From Chryseobacterium sp. OSA05B (GTDB lineage: Bacteria; Bacteroidota; Bacteroidia; Flavobacteriales; Weeksellaceae), in the NCBI RefSeq assembly GCF_019970065.1, contig NZ_JAHXYH010000006.1:186001-250000 (forward strand): 64,000 bases of DNA, given 5' to 3'. The position numbers and the translations under genes were made by a program. Under the pieces are notes generated by a model that saw only the letters and a list, made by a program, of their open reading frames with translations, made no database searches and was not told the DNA's origin. Of the stretch, positions 8,302 to 17,515 are shown in pieces (within the stretch, counting starts at the first letter, position 1; each line of letters opens with the position of its first letter).

Positions 8302-9696
8302 ATGAATTACAGAATCGAAAAGGATACTATGGGAGAGGTCCAGGTGCCTGCTGACAAGTTTTGGGGAGCACAGACTGAGCGTTCAAGAAACAATTTTAAG
8401 ATCGGACCTGAGGGTTCTATGCCTCACGAAATCATTGAAGCTTTTGCGTTTTTAAAGAAGGCTGCTGCTTATACCAATACGGATCTTGGTGTTCTTCCTG
8501 CCGAAAAAAGAGATATGATCGCTAAAGTATGTGACGAAATCCTGGAAGGAAAACTTAACGACCAGTTTCCTCTGGTGATCTGGCAAACGGGCTCAGGGAC
8601 GCAATCCAATATGAACATCAATGAAGTGGTTTCCAACAGAGCTCACGTCAATAATGGCGGAACTTTAGGCGATCAATCTGAAATTCACCCGAATGATGAC
8701 GTGAACAAATCCCAGTCTTCCAATGACACTTACCCAACGGCGATGCATATTGCTGCGTATAAAAAAGTGGTTGAAGTAACAATTCCCGCTGTCGAAAAAC
8801 TAAAAAATACAATTGCTGCAAAGGCAGAAGCATTTAAAGATATTGTAAAAATCGGGAGAACTCACCTTATGGATGCCACTCCCCTTACGCTTGGACAGGA
8901 ATTTTCAGGTTATAAAGCTCAGCTTGAATATGGACTGAAAGCGTTGAAAAACACCCTGCCACACCTTTCTGAACTTGCTTTGGGCGGAACTGCTGTAGGT
9001 ACAGGACTAAACACACCCAATGGTTATGATGTAAAAGTAGCTGAATATATCGCAAAGTTTACGAACCATCCATTTGTTACGGCAGAGAATAAATTTGAAG
9101 CTCTGGCCGCTCACGATGCCATTGTGGAATCTCACGGTGCTTTAAAACAGCTGGCTGTTTCTTTATTTAAAATAGCTCAGGATATCAGATTGCTGGCTTC
9201 AGGGCCACGTTCGGGAATCGGGGAAATTCATATTCCTGAGAACGAACCGGGATCTTCTATTATGCCAGGGAAAGTAAATCCTACACAGAATGAAGCAATG
9301 ACTATGGTTTGTGCTCAGGTTCTCGGTAATGATACGACGATCTCTTTTGCAGGAACTCAGGGGAATTACGAGCTTAATGTGTTCAAACCTGTTATGGCGT
9401 ACAACTTCCTTCAGTCTGCTCAGTTAATTGCGGATGCATGTATTTCATTCAATGATCACTGTGCAGAAGGTATTGAACCGAATCATGAGAGAATTAAAGA
9501 ATTGGTAGACAAATCATTGATGCTTGTTACCGCTTTAAACACCCACATCGGCTATGAAAATGCTGCAAAAATTGCAAAAACAGCCCACAAGAACGGTACG
9601 ACTCTAAAAGAAGAAGCCGTGAATCTTGGCTTTTTAACGGCTGAGCAGTTTGACGAATGGGTGAAGCCGGAAGATATGGTGGGAAGCCTTAAATAG
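8302..9696 (+). CDS. fumC: Fumarate hydratase, class II
   Basis: 464 aa from ATG 8302 (MNYRIEKDTMGEVQVPADKF). An in-frame ATG at 8254 adds 16 residues not expected in the family. Class II fumarase is a cofactor-free homotetramer of the aspartase/fumarase superfamily. Family signatures seen: WQTGSGTQSNMNINEV, GRTHLMDATPLTLGQEFSGY (catalytic His) and the flexible loop GSSIMPGKVNPTQNEAM with the catalytic Ser. Same reaction as the divergent class I enzyme but resistant to oxygen and iron shortage. A terminator lies 30 bp downstream. Confidence 0.95.
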   Translation: MNYRIEKDTMGEVQVPADKFWGAQTERSRNNFKIGPEGSMPHEIIEAFAFLKKAAAYTNTDLGVLPAEKRDMIAKVCDEILEGKLNDQFPLVIWQTGSGTQSNMNINEVVSNRAHVNNGGTLGDQSEIHPNDDVNKSQSSNDTYPTAMHIAAYKKVVEVTIPAVEKLKNTIAAKAEAFKDIVKIGRTHLMDATPLTLGQEFSGYKAQLEYGLKALKNTLPHLSELALGGTAVGTGLNTPNGYDVKVAEYIAKFTNHPFVTAENKFEALAAHDAIVESHGALKQLAVSLFKIAQDIRLLASGPRSGIGEIHIPENEPGSSIMPGKVNPTQNEAMTMVCAQVLGNDTTISFAGTQGNYELNVFKPVMAYNFLQSAQLIADACISFNDHCAEGIEPNHERIKELVDKSLMLVTALNTHIGYENAAKIAKTAHKNGTTLKEEAVNLGFLTAEQFDEWVKPEDMVGSLK

Positions 9697-9725
9697 AATT
9701 TTAGCACCTATAGATTAAATGATAG

Positions 9726-9750
9726 AAACCTCAGAAATTCTGGGGTTTTT
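9726..9750 (+). terminator. Terminator of fumC
   Basis: AAACCTCAG (9726-9734) pairs with CTGGGGTTT (9740-9748, one T-G wobble) followed by T residues. Confidence 0.65.
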
Positions 9751-9851
9751 ATCTTAAGTAAAACATTGTATTACAATTTTTTATCAAAATACATTTTGCA
9801 ATTCTATTTTTTCATATATTAGTGATATAACTATCATTTTAAACTATCCTT

Positions 9852-10046
9852 ATGAAGAATCTAAAAAAATTAAACCGAGACCATTTAAGAGAAGTAATGG
9901 GAGGACACACATGCCCGAATAATCTTGTTCATGTAGAATTCAACGGCTATCATGCGTGCTGCCTGAATATGCCTCCTGAAGGAAATCCGTGCAAAGGAAA
10001 GTTCTGCTTTATTCCCGAGGGAATGTGTTCCAGTGAACCCATGTAA
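9852..10046 (+). CDS. GG-leader Cys-rich small peptide (bacteriocin-like precursor), copy 1
   Basis: 64 aa. The first 18 residues (MKNLKKLNRDHLREVMGG) are a basic amphipathic leader ending in Gly-Gly, the type cut and exported by peptidase-containing ABC transporters. The core has six cysteines, including the pair in NGYHACC, then GNPC, FC and MC. It shares the pattern NGYxACC..NPC with the neighbour at 10075 but is clearly different from the four peptides at 53-54 kb. No modification enzyme or dedicated transporter is adjacent. Function unknown: bacteriocin, signal or other exported peptide are all possible. Confidence 0.75.
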   Translation: MKNLKKLNRDHLREVMGGHTCPNNLVHVEFNGYHACCLNMPPEGNPCKGKFCFIPEGMCSSEPM

Positions 10047-10074
10047 GATGAAATACTAACTCAACTATTCTCCC

Positions 10075-10284
10075 ATGAAAAATCTGAAAAAATTCAACAG
10101 AGCCAGCCTGAAAGAAGTATTTGGAGGAGCGGTTATTCCGCGATGTCCTGCCAACTGGTATTTAATTCAATATAACGGATATTATGCGTGCTGTCCTGTT
10201 CCCACAGACAATCCCTGCTCACAGTCAGGATGCATGATACATGTCGATATGTGTGCTACTCCGATCGAGGAAGATCCTATTTAA
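10075..10284 (+). CDS. GG-leader Cys-rich small peptide (bacteriocin-like precursor), copy 2
   Basis: 69 aa, 28 nt after the previous gene and probably co-transcribed. Leader MKNLKKFNRASLKEVFGG, then a core with six Cys: RCPANW, NGYYACCP, DNPC, GC and MC, and an acidic tail (EEDPI). The shared leader and NGYxACC-NPC core indicate a tandem duplication with diverged core. A strong terminator closes the pair. Confidence 0.75.
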   Translation: MKNLKKFNRASLKEVFGGAVIPRCPANWYLIQYNGYYACCPVPTDNPCSQSGCMIHVDMCATPIEEDPI

Positions 10285-10296
10285 AATAATTGATGG

Positions 10297-10325
10297 AAAG
10301 GCCGGAAACAAGTTCCGGCCTTTTT
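10297..10325. terminator. Bidirectional terminator
   Basis: GGCCGGAA (10300-10307) and TTCCGGCC (10313-10320) form a perfect 8-bp stem with A residues before and five T after. It can serve both the peptide pair (plus) and the DyP peroxidase gene (minus). Confidence 0.85.
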
Positions 10326-10327
10326 AT

Positions 10328-11263
10328 TTATCCTGAAAATTCATCCAACATATTTCGGGTAGGAACAAAGAAAAGTGTTCCCGTAACGGCTGTACTAAAA
10401 TCTAAAATTCTATCATAATTGCCAGGCGGATCTCCAATGAACATATTCGTCAGCATTTTCTTCGTTGTACTGAATGTACTCGAATACGCAATAAAATAGG
10501 TGCCAAATTCATTGGAAGAAGGACTTCCGAAAGGCATATTATCTCGTACAATCTTAAGCTCTTCACCATTATCCCCTTCAATATTGGCCAAAGCGATATG
10601 GGAATTGGATGGTTTTACAGAATCCGACATTTCTATATCATTTTCCTTCGACCTTCCGATCACTTTTTCCTGTTCTTCTGTTGAAAGCCCTTTCCAGGCA
10701 TCCAAATTGTGGAGGTATTTCTGAACGAATAAATAACTGCCGCCTTTATACTGAAGATCTTCATCACCGATTTTTGCAAAATAATCCCGGTCTTCTCCAT
10801 GCGGATTTTCAGTCCCGTCTACAAAACCCAGGATGGAACGGGCATCCCAATATTTGAATCCGTGGATTTCGAGAATACTTTCGGCAACGGAGCTCAAAAG
10901 TTTTGAGATCTCAATTGCCATATCGAAAATAAGGCTTTTATTATCTGCTCTCAGGTGAAAATGAAGGTCTCCCGGTGTGGAAACCGCTGTATGTTTTATT
11001 CCTTTAATTTCTTCAAAATCGGTCAGCTCTTTTGGTAATGGCGTCGGTAGCTCTAATTTTTTCCAGCCTTCAGCACCGATTCCCATGACACAGCTTGCCC
11101 GGCTGTCCGGAAATCTGTCGAAAACCGAATTGTTAAGATTGAGAACCAAAGCGCAAAGCTGCCGGAAAACGTCTTTCAGCTGTGGGCTGTCATTCAGTTT
11201 CCATACCATGAAAATAGTGTTGCTGTTGGGATAGTCTGTGACGTTTTGTGATTCTGTGCTCAT
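10328..11263 (-). CDS. DyP-type heme peroxidase
   Basis: 311 aa. DyP peroxidases use heme and H2O2. The signature GXXDG is present as GFVDGTENP, with the distal Asp. A likely proximal heme His is in SNSHIALAN, and a distal Arg in IVRDNMPFGSP. The length and lack of a Tat signal match the cytoplasmic YfeX-like type. The gene begins 13 bp after the stop of the ABC ATPase on the same strand, so it may be the last gene of that transcript. Substrate unknown. Confidence 0.88.
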   Translation of the reverse strand: MSTESQNVTDYPNSNTIFMVWKLNDSPQLKDVFRQLCALVLNLNNSVFDRFPDSRASCVMGIGAEGWKKLELPTPLPKELTDFEEIKGIKHTAVSTPGDLHFHLRADNKSLIFDMAIEISKLLSSVAESILEIHGFKYWDARSILGFVDGTENPHGEDRDYFAKIGDEDLQYKGGSYLFVQKYLHNLDAWKGLSTEEQEKVIGRSKENDIEMSDSVKPSNSHIALANIEGDNGEELKIVRDNMPFGSPSSNEFGTYFIAYSSTFSTTKKMLTNMFIGDPPGNYDRILDFSTAVTGTLFFVPTRNMLDEFSG

Positions 11264-11276
11264 ATTTTTATATCAA

Positions 11277-11996
11277 TTAAACTTCTGCCGGCGCAGAAAC
11301 CTGATCTGCAAAATATTGTTCCAGATCTTTCAATGTTTCAGGATTGGTCTTGATGTCTTTCACAAGTTGTCCCTTGTTTACGACAACAATTCTATTGCAG
11401 ACTTCTGTTGTATGGGAAAGGTCATGGCTTGAGATCAGAAAAGTCACACCGTCCTGTTTTGAAAGTTCTTTAATTAAGTTTTTAAGTTTAATCTGGGTAG
11501 AAGGATCCAGATTCGCGAAAGGTTCATCCAGAATAATGATTTCGGGATTTCCAATCACTGCACCTACAATTCCGACCTTCTTCTGGTTCCCTTTTGACAG
11601 ATCACGGACGTATTTTCCTGAATTAAGGATCTCACCGTTGAAAAAATCATGGAAGGGTTTTAGAAACTCATAGATGGAAGCTTTGTTCTGCCCTCTCAGT
11701 TCTCCGATGAAATAGAAATACTCCTCGGGGGTCAGATAACCGATCAGGAAGGTATCATCCACAAAAGCAGACACTTTGTTTTTCCAGGCTTCAGATTCAT
11801 TGACTTTAATATCCTCAATGCTTACAAACCCCGTCGTAGGCTGGATCAGATCAAGCATAAGACTAAAAAGCGTGGTTTTTCCGGCTCCATTATTTCCTAC
11901 CAGCCCAAAAGTTTCACCGTTAGGAATTTCAAGATGCTCAATATTAAGAACTGTAGCAGTTCCGTAGGTCTTGGATAAGTTATTGATAGTAATCAT
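11277..11996 (-). CDS. ABC transporter ATP-binding protein
   Basis: 239 aa. Walker A GLVGNNGAGKTT, signature DLSKGNQKKVGIVGA, Walker B IIILDEPFANLDP and the switch histidine in ISSHDLSHTTEVC are all present. It powers the membrane partner encoded 3 bp upstream (DUF5687). The pair resembles a two-component exporter or membrane-protein handling ABC system of Bacteroidota; substrate unknown. Confidence 0.9.
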   Translation of the reverse strand: MITINNLSKTYGTATVLNIEHLEIPNGETFGLVGNNGAGKTTLFSLMLDLIQPTTGFVSIEDIKVNESEAWKNKVSAFVDDTFLIGYLTPEEYFYFIGELRGQNKASIYEFLKPFHDFFNGEILNSGKYVRDLSKGNQKKVGIVGAVIGNPEIIILDEPFANLDPSTQIKLKNLIKELSKQDGVTFLISSHDLSHTTEVCNRIVVVNKGQLVKDIKTNPETLKDLEQYFADQVSAPAEV

Positions 11997-11999
11997 AAT

Positions 12000-13466
12000 T
12001 TAGTCTTTGTTTTTAAATGCATCCAGCGTACTGTATTTTTCGCGTTTGTATTGTTTGACGATGATATCGAATATTTTTTCTCTGAGTAAAAATCCTACAA
12101 GTCCCAAAATAGCAATACTTACTACACCTGCCGTGATTCCAAAGAAATATTTTGACAGGGCAAAAACACCCATCGGAAGTAACATTTTAGGGATCAGAAG
12201 GAGCATGGATTTGAGATTAAAGCTGTTTTTCTGGCCTATTCTTTTCTCTTTTGAATTAAGATCGATCTGGGTTTTATTGAATGCCCCGGACCAAAGTGTA
12301 AGCTGGGAATTCACCCCGATATTATAAATTCCTGCCGCAAAAAATGTGATATAGAGCTCCCACCCGAAATAGGCATAAAATAACGCAATGATAATTGAAG
12401 CTGCTGTCATGATGTTGATCAGCCACCATTTTGCTTTGAGATATTCTTTGTACGGAACATTCAGGGTCATCATTAACGGATAATAAGAACTGTCGAAAGA
12501 AGGAACCCTCTGCCCGAAAAGAAACTGAAAACCTCCGGTTACAAACAGTCCCATAAACATCATCATGGCCGGGGTTTTGTAAATCGCAGAAGAGAACATC
12601 AGCAATCCGTAGAAAAGGAAGAAAAAACTTCCGATCAGAATTCCTTTGGTGACTTTATTCCGTCTCAGCATTTTAATATCGTTGTTGATAAATGTTCCGA
12701 TGACACCGTATTTATTTAAGAAGGCAATATTCTCGGTTTTTCCAAACTGTTTCTTAGCTTCCAGTCCCTGATCCAGATAGAATTCTTTACGAACATAGCT
12801 GAAACAGATTCGCCATAAGCCAAAGAACAAAACAATCGGGATTATAATCCAGTAAGGGGTCTGATAAAAATTATAAATAAAGTTCTCCGAATAAGAAAGC
12901 ACCGGTACAATATTGTAATAGCCAAGCGCGCCCACTCCGGCAAATAGACAGCCTATGATAATGGCAATCGTTTCTTTATCATTGAACAGGATATTGATAA
13001 AATTATTCAGATAAAATAAGAAAGAAATCCCGATGAACCAGGTTAAAATACCCACAATACTGTATCCATTGAACATCGCAATGATTGAGAATGTGATGAA
13101 GAACAGGGAATTCAGCCAGCTCAATGCGGAAAGAAAAGTTTTCACGAGCATATAATTGACCAAAGTATTCTTAGGAATATTCTGAGTCAGGAACGGCTTG
13201 ATATTCTGGGTTGACATTTCCTGCCAGATATACTTGAAAATCAAGTCTGCAGCCCATGCTATCACTAAAAATTTTGAAACCACTTTTAAAGGATCCTGAT
13301 GCATCTCGTCCCTTACGTAGAAGAACACAGCAAAAGCACCTCCTGCCAGACAAGCCATAAAATAAAGGATTCCTATAAAACGGAGGATTTTCATGGCCAG
13401 ATTCACGCCTACAGAGGTACCACGGAAAAAGCTCTTGATTTCCAGTCTGAGGAACTTTAGAAACAT
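12000..13466 (-). CDS. DUF5687 membrane protein, permease partner of the ABC ATPase
   Basis: 488 aa with about 10-12 hydrophobic segments and a positively charged N-terminus (MFLKFLRLEIKSFFRGTSVG). This layout and the neighbouring ATPase gene fit DUF5687, a Bacteroidota-specific ABC permease-like family. A 3-bp gap to the ATPase gene implies one transcript. Confidence 0.78.
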   Translation of the reverse strand: MFLKFLRLEIKSFFRGTSVGVNLAMKILRFIGILYFMACLAGGAFAVFFYVRDEMHQDPLKVVSKFLVIAWAADLIFKYIWQEMSTQNIKPFLTQNIPKNTLVNYMLVKTFLSALSWLNSLFFITFSIIAMFNGYSIVGILTWFIGISFLFYLNNFINILFNDKETIAIIIGCLFAGVGALGYYNIVPVLSYSENFIYNFYQTPYWIIIPIVLFFGLWRICFSYVRKEFYLDQGLEAKKQFGKTENIAFLNKYGVIGTFINNDIKMLRRNKVTKGILIGSFFFLFYGLLMFSSAIYKTPAMMMFMGLFVTGGFQFLFGQRVPSFDSSYYPLMMTLNVPYKEYLKAKWWLINIMTAASIIIALFYAYFGWELYITFFAAGIYNIGVNSQLTLWSGAFNKTQIDLNSKEKRIGQKNSFNLKSMLLLIPKMLLPMGVFALSKYFFGITAGVVSIAILGLVGFLLREKIFDIIVKQYKREKYSTLDAFKNKD

Positions 13467-13520
13467 ATTTTTAGTTTTTTTTATATTAGTAAATATAAAG
13501 TAAAATATGTTACAGTTTTT

Positions 13521-15170
13521 TTAGCCAATTAATTCTTTTGCCTGTGCCAGAGCAGCCTCAGTAATTTTGCTTCCGGAAAGAAGCTGGGCAATTTCGTTCA
13601 GTTTTTCTTCGTCGTTCAGAGGAATGATGGTAGATTGGGTTTTCCCGGAAATATCTCGCTTTACGACTTTGTAATTATTGTTTCCTTTGGCCGCAACCTG
13701 TGCAAGGTGGGAAATAACGATGAGCTGCATATCCGCAGACATTTCTCTCATCAGGTTTCCGATTTCCTCGGCAACTTTTCCTGAAACTCCGGTATCAATT
13801 TCATCCAGAATCAAGGTTGGAAGTTCATCACTTTCAGCAATGATCTTTTTCACGGCAAGCATTACTCTGGATCTTTCACCCCCGGAAATAGCAGTCTGAA
13901 TAGGCTTTAAAGGAAAACCTGAGTTGGCCTGGAAGAGCATCTGTATATTTTCTTTTCCGAAAGCGTTAAACTCTGTGGTATCATGAAGTTCAATATCCAC
14001 CTTGGCTTTTTCAAGACCTAATTTTTTCAGAAGTCCTTCTGCTTTTTTGATAAAGACAGGAACAGATTTTTTTCTGTTTTTTGAGAGTTTTTCAGCAAGA
14101 GTCTGAAGTGTTTTCTCTTTTTTAGAAATATTTTCTTCGATCTCTGCAATATGATCTTCAAGTTCTGAAGCGCCTTTCTGCTCACCTGCCAATTGATCTC
14201 TGAGTGCTTTCAATTCGTCCAGATCTGAAACACTATGCTTGAGAAACAAGGCATTGATCTTATTATTAAGCTCAACAAGAACCGCCAGGCTAGCCGGATT
14301 GATTTCTATTCTTTCCGATTCGTTTTCAAGTTCGGAAATGATATCTTTCAGTTCTACAAAAGAGGTTTCCAGCCTTTCATCAAGTTCTGAAAAACCGTTG
14401 GATACTTCTGCAATTCTGGAAAGTTTATGTTTGGCTTCGTTAAAAAAAGACAGGATTCCCACTTCTTCCTGATGAAATCTTGACAGGATCTGTACCAGAT
14501 TTTCAGAGATCATCTCTGCATTTTCCTGAATAGACAACTGATTCTGAAGGTCTTCATAATCCACATCATCCAGCTTCAGTTCTTCCAGTTCGTTCAGAAG
14601 AAAATCTTTGTAATCGCTTTCTTTTCTGTTCTCTGAAAGCTGGGTCTGAATTTTTTTAAGCTGAATTTTTAAACTCTGATAATCTGAAAATTCATTCTGG
14701 TAGTCTTCAATGCCCTTCTTGTTTTCAGAAAGTCCGTCGATAATTTTAAACTGATATTCTGACGTAAAAAGATTGGAAGTTTCAAACTGGGAATGAATAT
14801 CGATCAGTTTTGAAGAAAGTTCTTTAAGCACATCCAGGGTCACCGGCACATCATTGATGAATGCTCTGGATTTTCCCGAAGGAAGAATTTCCCTTCTGAT
14901 GATGGTATGATGCTCGTAATCCAAATCGTTTTCGATAAAGAATTTTTTGAACTGGTTATTGAGATCAAATTCGGTTTCTACAATGCTTTTCTCTTCCGAT
15001 TTGGAAATGGATTTTACTTCTGCCCTTTCGCCAAGGATCAGTCTTAAAGCCCCTAAGATAATAGATTTACCAGCTCCGGTCTCCCCGGTAATTACCTGCA
15101 GACCGTTATTCAGTGATACTTCAAGGGTATCAATCAGGGCAAAATTTTTAATGTAAATTCTCGAAAGCAT
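13521..15170 (-). CDS. recN: DNA repair protein RecN
   Basis: 549 aa, SMC-like. N-terminal Walker A TGETGAGKSIILGAL near residue 30, a long central coiled coil rich in Glu/Lys/Leu (residues ~150-380), then ISGGERSRVMLAVK (ABC signature) and Walker B LPTLILDEIDTGVSG. RecN acts early in recombinational repair of double-strand breaks. It heads a run with the PorD-like gene and coaBC behind it on the minus strand, upstream in transcription. Confidence 0.95.
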   Translation of the reverse strand: MLSRIYIKNFALIDTLEVSLNNGLQVITGETGAGKSIILGALRLILGERAEVKSISKSEEKSIVETEFDLNNQFKKFFIENDLDYEHHTIIRREILPSGKSRAFINDVPVTLDVLKELSSKLIDIHSQFETSNLFTSEYQFKIIDGLSENKKGIEDYQNEFSDYQSLKIQLKKIQTQLSENRKESDYKDFLLNELEELKLDDVDYEDLQNQLSIQENAEMISENLVQILSRFHQEEVGILSFFNEAKHKLSRIAEVSNGFSELDERLETSFVELKDIISELENESERIEINPASLAVLVELNNKINALFLKHSVSDLDELKALRDQLAGEQKGASELEDHIAEIEENISKKEKTLQTLAEKLSKNRKKSVPVFIKKAEGLLKKLGLEKAKVDIELHDTTEFNAFGKENIQMLFQANSGFPLKPIQTAISGGERSRVMLAVKKIIAESDELPTLILDEIDTGVSGKVAEEIGNLMREMSADMQLIVISHLAQVAAKGNNNYKVVKRDISGKTQSTIIPLNDEEKLNEIAQLLSGSKITEAALAQAKELIG

Positions 15171-15247
15171 GGATAATAGCTGATTACTTTAAGTAATGCA
15201 AATATAGAATTTAGTATTCGGTATTCAATGGCTAAAGCCAGCGGATT

Positions 15248-16150
15248 TTATTTCCACTTGCTCCATTTATTCTCTGAATATTTCGGAGTAAAGATCATCA
15301 TCAGCTGTTTAAGGTCATTCATCACAAGCCCGCCATTGTTTCCGGAATTGAAAACATTGAAAATTTCGTCACTTTTATTATCTAGGAATAAATTGAAGTA
15401 ATAGGACTGCTGAAATGAATTTTCATACATTTTCAGCTGCATAATCGCATCAAAGATTACTTTTTTGGCGGCAGTCTGGTCCTGATTGAACAGATTATCC
15501 AAACCGGCTCTGTGATATGTATACATTGTAGATCTCAATTGGCTCCAGTTCGGATTGATAATCTCATTGATGAGTATGGTACGGCTTCTGGGCTCATTGA
15601 TGACATTCCATCCTTCATAGTTCCTGTTCTGCGAATTTTGGGCGATCTGCTGCGCTTTTGAGAACCATTGCGTTCCTCCCATAGACTGAAAACTGTCTGC
15701 ATCATAGCCTAAGATCACATAAACATAAAAACTGATCACATCGATCAGGTTTTTCCCGGAAAACTGTCTTTCATTAAACACAAGGTTTTCATTTTCCACA
15801 TATTCAAATGCAAATCTCTGGTCCTGAAGATTGACTAGGGGAGATTCATAACTCGTATTGTACACCGGACGTACAGCCTGGATCACAATACTCCCTTTGA
15901 ATCGGTTTCCGTCTCTTTCTGCAATTACAACGGCAAAATTACATTTTATCTTTTCGAAATTCTGTAGTTTTTTTCCGGTCCAGCTGGTATTGTTGATAAA
16001 GTCTCTAAGACTTTTCTCCAGCGCTTTATAGGCCTGCTGATTACTTCCTCCAAGCTGTTGGGAGTTGATCTGTACTGTTGCAAGCAGTTCCTGGGAAAAA
16101 CTCAGATTATATATAAAAAGCAGCAAGAATAGGCTTATGATTTTTTTCAT
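15248..16150 (-). CDS. porD: DUF4835/PorD-like protein
   Basis: 300 aa with a signal peptide (residues 1-19, ending NLSFSQ). The sequence ELLATVQINSQQLGGSNQQ, followed by FINNTSWTGKKLQNFEKI, matches DUF4835, a periplasmic family of Bacteroidota annotated as type IX secretion protein PorD. The family assignment is from memory of its conserved N-terminus and its place between coaBC and recN; a direct role in T9SS is less certain. It would support export of cargo like the two proteins at the left end of the window. Confidence 0.75.
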   Translation of the reverse strand: MKKIISLFLLLFIYNLSFSQELLATVQINSQQLGGSNQQAYKALEKSLRDFINNTSWTGKKLQNFEKIKCNFAVVIAERDGNRFKGSIVIQAVRPVYNTSYESPLVNLQDQRFAFEYVENENLVFNERQFSGKNLIDVISFYVYVILGYDADSFQSMGGTQWFSKAQQIAQNSQNRNYEGWNVINEPRSRTILINEIINPNWSQLRSTMYTYHRAGLDNLFNQDQTAAKKVIFDAIMQLKMYENSFQQSYYFNLFLDNKSDEIFNVFNSGNNGGLVMNDLKQLMMIFTPKYSENKWSKWK

Positions 16151-16186
16151 TATCTATTAAAAATTGAGAACGGAAATTTATTAAAA

Positions 16187-17392
16187 TTATTTTAAAATCT
16201 GAGACTCAACAAAATCCAGAATATCTTTAGCTACTTCATCTTTGGATTTCAGGTCAAATTCCTTTTTTCCTGTCTTGGTAAATATCTTGATTTTATTGGT
16301 ATCGTTTTTAAATCCGGCTCCTTCGTCACGAAGCGAGTTCAAGACGATCATATCCAGATTTTTCTTTTCAAGTTTTCCTTTGGCATTTTCTTCTTCATTC
16401 TGAGTTTCCAGGGCAAAACCTACCAGAAACTGATGGGTTTTCTTTTCACCCATGGTTTTAAGAATGTCCGGATTTTTCACCAGTTCAATGGTTAAACTAT
16501 CATCATTTTTTTTAATTTTCTCTTTCGCAACCTCTTTTGGAGCGTAATCTGCCACTGCAGCGCTGGCAATACCAATATCCACGCGGTCATAAAATTCAAA
16601 AACTTTATTCAGCATTTCTTTGGCGGAGGTTACTTTATGAAGTTCAATATTCTTATCGTCAGTAGCCTGAGAACTTGGTCCGGAAATCAGAATCACTTTA
16701 GCCCCTCTCTTTGAAGCTTCTTCAGCAAGTGAAAAGCCCATTTTCCCGGAGGAATGATTCCCGATAAACCTTACAGGATCAATGGCTTCATAGGTAGGTC
16801 CGGCTGTGATCAGTACTGTTTTTCCTTCAAGACTTTTGCTATGGTTTCCGGAAGTAAAGAATTTTTCAACGGTTTTAAAAATCGTCTCCGGTTCAGCCAT
16901 TCTTCCCTGCCCGATCAGTCCGCTGGCTAGCTCACCACTTTCTGCCGGAATGATAAAATGTCCGTAATCTTCTGCCATTTCAAGATTCTGTTTGGTAGAA
17001 GGATGTGCGTACATATCAAGATCCATCGCAGGAGCGATAAATACAGGGCATTTCGCAGACATATAGGTGGCAATAACCAGGTTATCACACATTCCGTGAA
17101 TCATCTTGGCTAATGTATTGGCCGTGCAAGGAGCAACGATGATGACATCTGCCCAAAGGCCCATTTCCACATGACTGTTCCAGGTACCGTTATCACTGTA
17201 AAAATCTGAATATACAGGTTTTTTTGAAAGCGTTGAAAGACTTAATTTCGTTACAAATTGTTCTGCATCGGGCGTCATAATCACCTGAACTTCGGCTCCT
17301 TTTTTCACAAAATCCCGGATCAGGAAATGAATTTTATAGGCCGCAATTCCTCCAGAAACAGCGATAAGTATCTTTTTACCGGAAACACTCAT
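16187..17392 (-). CDS. coaBC: Bifunctional phosphopantothenoylcysteine decarboxylase / phosphopantothenate-cysteine ligase
   Basis: 401 aa. The N-terminal flavoprotein decarboxylase (CoaC, ~1-180) has VSGGIAAYK, the catalytic His74 in NSHVEMG and the substrate clamp GQGRMAEP. The C-terminal ligase (CoaB, ~190-401) has ITAGPTYEAIDPVRFIGNHS and SAAVADYAP. It makes 4'-phosphopantetheine for coenzyme A. Two motif positions differ from E. coli Dfp: PAMD (D124) in place of PxMN, and S157 in ELASG where E. coli has the catalytic Cys158. Confidence 0.93.
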   Translation of the reverse strand: MSVSGKKILIAVSGGIAAYKIHFLIRDFVKKGAEVQVIMTPDAEQFVTKLSLSTLSKKPVYSDFYSDNGTWNSHVEMGLWADVIIVAPCTANTLAKMIHGMCDNLVIATYMSAKCPVFIAPAMDLDMYAHPSTKQNLEMAEDYGHFIIPAESGELASGLIGQGRMAEPETIFKTVEKFFTSGNHSKSLEGKTVLITAGPTYEAIDPVRFIGNHSSGKMGFSLAEEASKRGAKVILISGPSSQATDDKNIELHKVTSAKEMLNKVFEFYDRVDIGIASAAVADYAPKEVAKEKIKKNDDSLTIELVKNPDILKTMGEKKTHQFLVGFALETQNEEENAKGKLEKKNLDMIVLNSLRDEGAGFKNDTNKIKIFTKTGKKEFDLKSKDEVAKDILDFVESQILK

Positions 17393-17457
17393 TTAGTTTT
17401 AATTTTTGAAATACTAAATTACTTATTTTTTCGCACAAAGACGGGTACAAACAGACA

Positions 17458-17492
17458 AAGGTCATAAAAGAATTGAATTCCTTTATGACCTT
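17458..17492 (-). terminator. Hairpin after rpoZ
   Basis: AAGGTCATAAA (17458-17468) pairs with TTTATGACCTT (17482-17492), a perfect 11-bp stem 24 bp after the rpoZ stop on the minus strand. The T run is weak, so it may only slow or partly end transcription before coaBC. Confidence 0.55.
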
Positions 17493-17515
17493 CATATGAT
17501 TAAAAACAAAAATAA

